A stretch of DNA of 64,000 nucleotides from Bugulina stolonifera (lineage: Eukaryota; Bryozoa; Gymnolaemata; Cheilostomatida; Bugulidae). The stretch lies in NCBI GenBank assembly GCA_935421135.1, contig OW285188.1:25273233-25337232 (forward strand), read 5' to 3'. Made by a program: the position numbers and the translations under genes. Positions 56,786 through 64,000 of the stretch are shown here, piece after piece; position 1 is the first letter of the stretch; each line of letters begins with the position of its first letter. The notes below the pieces were generated by a model. It worked only from the letters and a program-made list of their open reading frames with translations, was not told where the DNA came from and ran no database searches.

Positions 56786-59700
56786 CTAGAGATTAGACCC
56801 GTTAGCATGAATTGTCTTCTCTTGGCTATTGTTGGCAGGTGATTCATCTGCTGACTCTTCACTTGCACTACGCACATCCTTTTCAACCTGCAGAACAGCG
56901 TAACAGATCTATGAATAGTTCACATGCAAAACTCTCAGATTCACTTGTGACATACCAGTACTTCAGGATTGAAAGGGGAGAAAACTGCAAACACACTAGA
57001 TTTACCTATTTGTACAATTTCATAAACATGAACATTTACTGTACATGCACTGTGTAGAAAGTTATATACAGGTATAGGAGGTTTGACTTGCCAGCTCAGT
57101 ATGAACTTTGGAATTACCCACACTGAGGTCTAGCATTGATGTTTATCTAATTCAGGGTAAACCGCCAAGGCTTTGGTAAATAATATATAGAGTAGGTATA
57201 TAAATTGGTATTGTGGACAAAAGTGAAGTATCATAGTGTGAGCTAGACTAGGCTTTGAAAGTTACAAAAGTAACTAGCTACTGTAGAATACTGTGAACAA
57301 TAGCTTGAGGCCATTGTACTGAAGTTGTGTTCCTAAGCAGAACATTACTGAAGTTGAGACAGAACATTGATGATATAGCCACTTATTACCTGTTAACATA
57401 CAATGCAGTTGTAGTGGATAATGAGTGAACAACTGCATGAAGTGAATAAAGCCTTACCTTGCCTTCAGTCAGAGCTCTGATGGCTACTGTCATAATCAGC
57501 ACAAACCAGAACACATGCAGGCATTGGAGGATCCAGAGGAGTATATTGAAGACATAGAGTGATGGAGAGTAGCCAGCAATAGCACTAGCATCTACACCAG
57601 TGGACCACAGTAACCTGCAGGAGAGAGCATCAGACATTAGTAGAGGTCATATACAACAGATGAGGTGATACATGTACAAGTAAAAGATAGTATACTGTCT
57701 GGTGGGTCATAGTGTGATTCCAATCATTTGCCAGTAAATTCATATTCATATTAGCTTATAAGAATTGAGCATACACTGAGATCACATGATCTACACTAGT
57801 GTTCCCTTGTATTCACTATTCCGTTGGGAATCGACAGCTAGCTATGATGCCAATTCCAATATGACTGCACAATTCCTGTTATCCAAATACCAAGGCCCTC
57901 AAATACTAAATCCCCAAACCACTTACAGCATGGGAATACTGGGAAGTGTAGGTGAATATCTAAAGGTCAATAGGGTACTCAGGCCTATGATAGCAAGACA
58001 GGATACTATGGTACTACATGGTATAGAGAGTACAATGTCTCCTAGACATACTGTGCAAATCCAACACTGATTCAACCAGAAAGCTAAAGGCATATATATA
58101 GGCCTATGTTATACTCACACATAGGGGTAAATCATCAGCCTGGTTATCGCCCATAATACAGTGAATAACCCAAATGTTACATCACATAGATTCCTTCTAT
58201 CCATATATCTGAATAGCTTAGCTCCTTCAAGTAGGTAGTCGACTGTATCATGCAGACAGAGTATCAACGTACCAATCCTCACAAAGTTGACAAACCAAGA
58301 GAAACACAGTAATGATATGGTAGCAATGTGGTGAAGAAACTGTTCCCAGAAATCCTGAAGACAGACAAGATACTATAAGTGTTCAAAAGGTGATTAAACA
58401 CACAACACATAAGCGCTTAATTATTATGTGAATGTTAAGCCAAAGGAAGCAGGCCAAAGGAAGTAGCCGTAGCCATGTGTGAACCATGGAGCAGGTCATC
58501 TCATCTGTTACTGCAGCAGCTCCAGTAAAAGAAGTTAATCAAGTGATGCTGTGTATGATACTACCCGGTACATTTATCACACCAGTCCAGATTGAAGACA
58601 AAGTTTTATATGCAGTGTTGTTATTGTCCAAGATTAAAGAGATGAAAGCAGTGTAAGTGCATAGTATATGTATTATAGGTATATGTGTTTGTGAACCGAA
58701 TACACAATAGGAGGTATTCCCTGGTGGAGAGGTACTCAAGTTCTCGGACAGCATTAACACACACTCCTATATAAAGTAGCCATTATGTCTATGCAAGCCT
58801 TAGGCCCTACCACAAGGTGTGGCAAGGGTTAGTGGAAGCCAACACTTCTACAACATTATTTTGGTCTCGGCATAACAAGGGGCAACCGGCTAACCTAACA
58901 TACTGCAGAGGTACTGTAGATACCAGCATACAGTTCAGACTTGAACGGCATGGCTGCAGGGCAATCACAGGGTTAACTGCAGGCAGCTTACAGAAGTGAG
59001 AACATATTACAATTTTTTGTGAATTTTCACTGATCTCCGATTTACAACAACTTATAATCTGATATTTCCTGAGTACACACTAATAATACAATTTATATAG
59101 GGTGGGAGAGACTTACGTACCTTTCTACGCACATCAGCGAACTGTGAGAATAGCAGGCTAACATAGAAACCTATCTCTATCACATAATACCAGTAGATAT
59201 CATTGGGTACATGCTGTAATTATAATACATTAGTATTAGGTAACCATAATACTACCAGTAGAGCTGTAACAACTTCATGTAGTCTGCGGTATCTAAGTGA
59301 ATCTCGTATAGGCCTGCTAATGGACCTACTCCAATCAAATGCATTATACATTATTCTAGAGTCAAGTTTGAGTAATACAAAACGAAGGAAGCTACATTTT
59401 CAATTTGAGCTAAGTGAAACGGATATACATGTACATGGATGAGTTAGTAGCTAGGCAATAGCAGTATTACAATAGAGTATATTATGCTAACCTGATAAGG
59501 GTGGCCTCTCCAGCAATCTTTTACGTCCCAAAACCATGATTTCTGCAAGCAATGTATTACACATAATAATATTATACATTGTACATAATATACACCTAAC
59601 CAGACTGTTAGACACACAACATGTACTGCAGTAGGTAGTAGGCTGCACCACCCCATATAGGCCGACAACCACTACCATGTGCCAGTCAGAGCCAATCAAG

Positions 59701-62582
59701 TGCTGTTATTCAATATACATGCACTGCTTAACAGCCTGACTGCCTTTTCGAAGGAAACCAGGCCGATGTAGTAGTAAATGTGTTCAAGCACCATTCAGGG
59801 ACGGGCATTTTCACAGATGTGGAACCAAGTCCCGACTGCTCATAAACGAATTTCCGTGCAAAACATATTACAAACAAGTGACTACGCGCATACAGATTGT
59901 TTTAGAAAAAAGAATTTGAGTACCACAGAAATGATTAGCAAAATTGTCACTCGCTAGGTTTTCGAAAGCTAAAACCAACAATGTCTGTCATCTTTCTTTT
60001 TGCTTTTAGAGTACTCGACAGTTGCATGCACTATGACTACTCCCTGGTATTAGAACTGTAAATTTCAAATCAGCATCTTGTAGACCCACCTTCATCAACT
60101 AAACGGTTTATGTAGTAACCAGCACATATACTACACTAAATTATCCTATATAGTAAAACATGCTACAACCTACACTATGAATATAACACATACACTCCAC
60201 AACATACACTACACTGCTACAATGTACTACTAAACCACAGTCCACCTTGAGGACATTGCAGTTGACAATCAAGTATTTTAAATATTTGTGGTTAACCCAA
60301 TAATACAACCCCAGACAAAGATGATGGGCTATTTATCTTTTGCAACCACAAAGACTGGGCTCTATAGTAATAACTCCATGCCAAAAATTAAGCATAAGAA
60401 CAATTTGGAAGCTAAAAAGGTGATTTATTTGAAAACTATAGAGCAGGTGAGAATAAGTCTATTTATAGTAGTCAGTGTAACACACATTACTTGTAGGCAG
60501 TACTTTTCAGCCTGTAAACACCCTGCACTATCACTACTATACAAACATACCTAATAACTGAGTTGTCAGTGATAAGTTCTATGATCACATGATAAGACTT
60601 ATAACCAAAGCACAAAATCAGAGTACAATGTGCATTGCAGTAAACTGGCAGAGCTGTTGGTCTGGGAATTGAGCCAAGTACAAGTTAAGTGTCAAGTTCT
60701 ACACTGCGAAGTACAAAGTATGAATAACTTTTTCACATTGACATTAAGTACAAGTAAAGATACAAAATAATCATCAAGTACAAAAACCGTGTTGTAACTG
60801 CAAATTACAATTACAAATGCTGAAAAAATGTATGACATGTTCAATAATATCAACTGTAGCACTGAGCTGTGGAATTAATTAAAGCTTAGGTAAAATGACT
60901 AAACTTATGTTTGGCTAAAACTCTAGACAATATAATGTTCCTTCTAATATAACTACAAGTACATGTATAATTTTTGGAAAAGCAAGTACAAGTAAGTATC
61001 AAGAAATCTCAAAATCTACTTGTACATACTTATCTAATTGAGTATACATGTGTACAGCAGCTCTGGTAAATAGCACTTAAACTGATACGATGTATATCCC
61101 ATGTACATGACAAACTCCATATAGTATAGATACAAGTGAACTATAGGGTACTTACGTTATATAGTGTACATAGTCCATAAATAAATACAGCAACATAGAA
61201 GAAACATCGCCACCTACAATATAGCAGAAACTATAAATATAATTGCATGTACCTTGTAATGTAGATGGCCCCCTCTCTCCACTACTTGAAGTTACAATGT
61301 GTAGGCCTACATTTGTTGTGACATGTAGTTAACCTAAACAGCAAACCAATCAGTTCACAACATCATACATTATCATAACAACAATATGCTAAGATACAGC
61401 GCGTTCACAGGCCTATCTAGATCGCATGATACATTTATATTCAAGTCATTCAGTGAATTCACATAGCATACATAAAATAATATAGATATCATAATACAAA
61501 CACAGACTTAGCTCGAATCCTTGAGACTAGAACTATGCAAGGCCAAGTGGTCACGTCAAGTTAAAAGCACATTAATTTCGTGGAAGAATGGATTTTGTAC
61601 TGAAACGGTAATTGAAAACAATCAAATTCTCTGTATTTTCATAGATAGTAGCAATTTGCATATTGTAGTCTAGTCTCATTTTCAGTAGAGGAATAACCAC
61701 TCAATGGATATAATGGTATTTATAGGTAACACTAGTGTAGTTTATATAGATACAGGTACAACATACGCAGTTTCAGTGAACTTTGTCATAGCAGTTGGTC
61801 GGCTCTGGTTCCGTCTGCGCCTCAACCATCTTTGAATCTGTTTCTCAGTTAAGTCTGTCTGTTTGGTTGCTTTCTGCAGCGCACCAGACATACAGGCTAT
61901 ACTTAGTCAATTCATATAATATCATTTACATTTGGCAGCACCAATGTTAGCTTCTTTCTTTGTTTACAGACAAATAGGAGCCTTTGTCACGGTAAAGTAC
62001 GTCCCCGTATGAGGTTACAAGAGAATTCTCTATTATATAGAGTATTTTTGGTACCTACCTTGATATCTTCGTCACTAGGATATGCATTCTGTCGATAGAT
62101 TTTCTCCAACTGTTTATTTGGTGAGGCAAACACCCGCTTCTCTGATATTCCATTATATCTTGCAAATGGGGCAGCAATCCAACTGAAAAATATTTCACTT
62201 TCAGTAAATAACAGACGCCAGCAAATAGCTATAGCACCAGAAACTTGCTTCCCAATATAGGCCCTAGTAGGAAGCTTACAGCTTGCCCATAACCGGAGCA
62301 AGTAAACTAAATAAAGAGATTACTTAGCATGAGCTTAGGATGTAGGTAAAATAAAGCCAATCTAGTTAATTTGTTTAGCACAGATAGAAATACTCACTTT
62401 TCAAAGATATGGCGAAAGACAAAGAGTACAGCTGCTGCAGGAAACACCATCCACAAGTCTGCTGGCTGTGCTTTATAAATTCCATCATCAGGATTATTTT
62501 CCAAGTCTTTCCATGTTACGTTTTCAGCCAACCAAAATTCCTTACTAAAAAACCAGTCTTGGAAACTGTTTAGTGCCTCCAT
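56786..62582 (-). CDS. CERS: Ceramide synthase with Hox-like domain (9 coding exons)
   Basis: Coding exons in transcript order: 62582-62398, 62182-62059, 61873-61767, 61213-61156, 59542-59492, 59213-59121, 58354-58119, 57614-57458, 56887-56786. All are in phase, giving 370 residues (human CerS5/6 about 385-390). An ER multi-pass enzyme N-acylating sphingoid bases with acyl-CoA. Landmarks: lumenal N-terminus FWLAENVTW with the conserved N21 sequon; first helix about 40-60; Hox-like domain about 80-135, ending IQRWLRRRRNQ as in CerS2-6; KDCWRGHPYQ block; FSQFADVRRKDFWEQFLHH opening the Lag1p motif, with the catalytic His pair H214/H215; LHDTVDYLLEGAK with D242/D245; and an acidic Ser-rich cytosolic tail EKDVRSASEESADESP matching the tail phosphorylated by CK2 in vertebrate enzymes. 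The subtype and acyl-chain length cannot be assigned. A leader exon is implied by the acceptor at 62608. Confidence 0.95.
60649..61065. mobile_element. hAT-like MITE, copy B (AAGTAC-rich)
   Basis: Ends CAGAGCTGTTGG (left) and CAGCTCTG (right), subterminal AAGTACAAGTAAGTATCAAG repeats, and internal similarity to 39601-40110 (for example AATATCAACTGTAGC versus AATATCAGTTGTAGC). The flanks TAAACTGG and GTAAATAG agree only if shifted by one base, so the target duplication is uncertain. CerS intron 4. Confidence 0.6.
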
Positions 62583-62607
62583 AGGTCTACCAATTACTTT
62601 GGTTCAC

Positions 62608-64000
62608 CTAAAGTGAAATATATAGGCCTAAATTGACACAGGTGCAATGAGGTCAGGTGGCCATGTGGCCTAAAACAGGGAACAGACAAATATTGCCAAT
62701 GCCACCACATATTACTAACCAGTGGTAGCATAACTATGTAGTTTTGTCATGAAAGCTGATAGAGTAGGTTTAATGACTTGTTTAGACTACCAGCAATAGC
62801 TACAGTCATGAACCACAGGGTAATATTAGGCCTATACAAGCACAGTCCAGTATGCTATAGGGTTCAAAAGTTCGACAGGCGAATGTTTCACTCTGATTCT
62901 AGCATCCTATATCCTACCATTACCATAACCAATCATACTGATATGCTTTTCAACTATAATTTTTAATGTCGGGTAAATTTTTTAGCTGTGCTTTTTTTCT
63001 TACAAGAAATTTCTTTAGTTATTTTTATAATAATAATTGTAATTTTTGCGCAAAACGTTTAAATTATTTAGGTCCCTAGTAAAAAATAGCAATACAATTT
63101 ACTCAACACTGGAGCTGTTGAATGACTCACTAATCTAATCAACGTCAAAGTGACTGGCAGTCACATACTTGCCAAGGAGCAGGAGCAAAAAATCTGGACT
63201 TTTTGACTCAAAATCCCTGGACAAGCATTAGAATCCCTGGACATAGTTTGAGTGTACATTATTTGAAGGAAACTTACCACTGAAAAGTATCAAATTGCCA
63301 GTTTTAGTATTATTTAGTGGCTTGTAAGTTATTTTGTTCAATATAAATGACCAATTTTTATTAGGTTGTATCTTGCATTTTGTGAGGCTTGGTAACATTT
63401 TCAGTTTTCACCCATGGATAAAAAATCATGACAGCTGGAAAATTAGTAGAGACAGGTGCAAAAACCAGGGGCTGTCCTGACAAAACCTGGACACTTGGCA
63501 AGTATGCTGGCAGACTTCCCTGACTCTTTCAGACTCAAGTCATTGTGATTGTAGTCATGGTGAATGTACGATGCTACAGCAATGATAAACTGCTCCATAA
63601 TTGACAGAGATGTGTGCAAGTTTTATTTTGGAAACTCAAGTTTTCATGGCCAACTCTTAATTGTGACTCTTCAAGTTACAAGTCAATTCTTTCAGTGACA
63701 GATCAAAACTTTCAAGTTACGAGTTAAATATTTATATGTCCCCAGAAACTCAAGTTTTTGTCAAGTTATCCAAGTTAACTACAAGCAAGTTTCAATTCAA
63801 TTCTTTGCTTGTTTAACTCGAGTCTTTTTATAGAGTTATTGGGTTATTGTTTAGCTTATGGTGAAATTTTGTTAGGAAAAGTTGCTAGAAGTTCAAATTT
63901 CAAAGCAAAATGTCACAGTTTTAGTGTAAAATGTCTTATAATTGTGGTTGTGGTTGGTGGTTATAGCTGTGGTTATTTCTATTCATTACAATTCACAGCT
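62608..64000. other. Upstream flank of CerS; no gene seen
   Basis: AT-rich, with a MITE-like element at 63161-63506. Its right part has several TCAAGTTAC/CAAGTT-type short words. No promoter could be fixed because the CerS leader exon was not located. Confidence 0.45.
63161..63506. mobile_element. MITE-like element with CATACTTGCCAAG inverted ends
   Basis: CATACTTGCCAAG at 63164-63176 and its reverse complement at 63494-63506 match over at least 12 bases. A 7-bp direct repeat CTGGCAG lies outside (63154-63160 and 63507-63513), with three extra bases on the left. The interior (words CCCTGGACA, CTGGACAC) is non-coding. Superfamily not assigned. Confidence 0.55.

Overview
The window is AT-rich animal (metazoan) nuclear DNA. 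Genes are split by GT-AG introns of roughly 0.1-5 kb, and the introns are loaded with minisatellites and remnants of small transposons. The gene set fits an early-branching metazoan, with a sponge or cnidarian as my best guess: a TEL/ETV6-type ETS factor with a Pointed domain, a Hox-like-domain ceramide synthase, an SGLT-type SLC5 transporter and the ciliary/coiled-coil protein CCDC148. I cannot name the species. All five gene models were assembled by hand from splice sites, reading phase and family similarity; every junction used keeps the frame.

Layout. 1-640: decayed end of a LINE reverse-transcriptase ORF. 1442-17585 (+): CCDC148 in 13 coding exons; its introns hold a solo LTR, a hAT-type MITE with a perfect 8-bp target duplication, and many tandem arrays. 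18181-32376 (-): ETV6/Yan-like ETS repressor in 9 coding exons, tail-to-tail with CCDC148. 32377-38700: divergent intergenic region with a CCAAT-type promoter and a palindromic 29-bp minisatellite. 38.7-49.9 kb (+): SGLT/SLC5 sodium-sugar cotransporter with 14 coding exons, two of which (43573-43823 and 44885-45126) are homologous and appear mutually exclusive. Its last large intron is a 1.4-kb 29-bp satellite that twice reverses orientation, giving a perfect hairpin with arms of about 216 bp. 50325-52514 (-): unrecognised basic, S/T-P-rich protein in 4 exons, convergent with SLC5. 52.6-56.8 kb: intergenic, with a GC-rich duplicated block. 56786-62582 (-): ceramide synthase with a Hox-like domain in 9 exons. 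62.6-64 kb: flanking DNA with one MITE-like element.

The genes show no operon-like or pathway relationship. Neighbours are arranged convergently (CCDC148/ETV6-like, SLC5/orphan), divergently (ETV6-like/SLC5) or in tandem (orphan/CerS). Expected roles are cilia/centrosome biology (CCDC148), transcriptional repression (ETS), sodium-driven sugar uptake (SLC5) and sphingolipid synthesis in the ER (CerS).

The most interesting observations are the mutually exclusive exon pair that swaps part of the SGLT sugar-binding region, the alternating-orientation satellite palindrome in the same gene, and conservation of both TEL polymerisation-interface residues in the Pointed domain.
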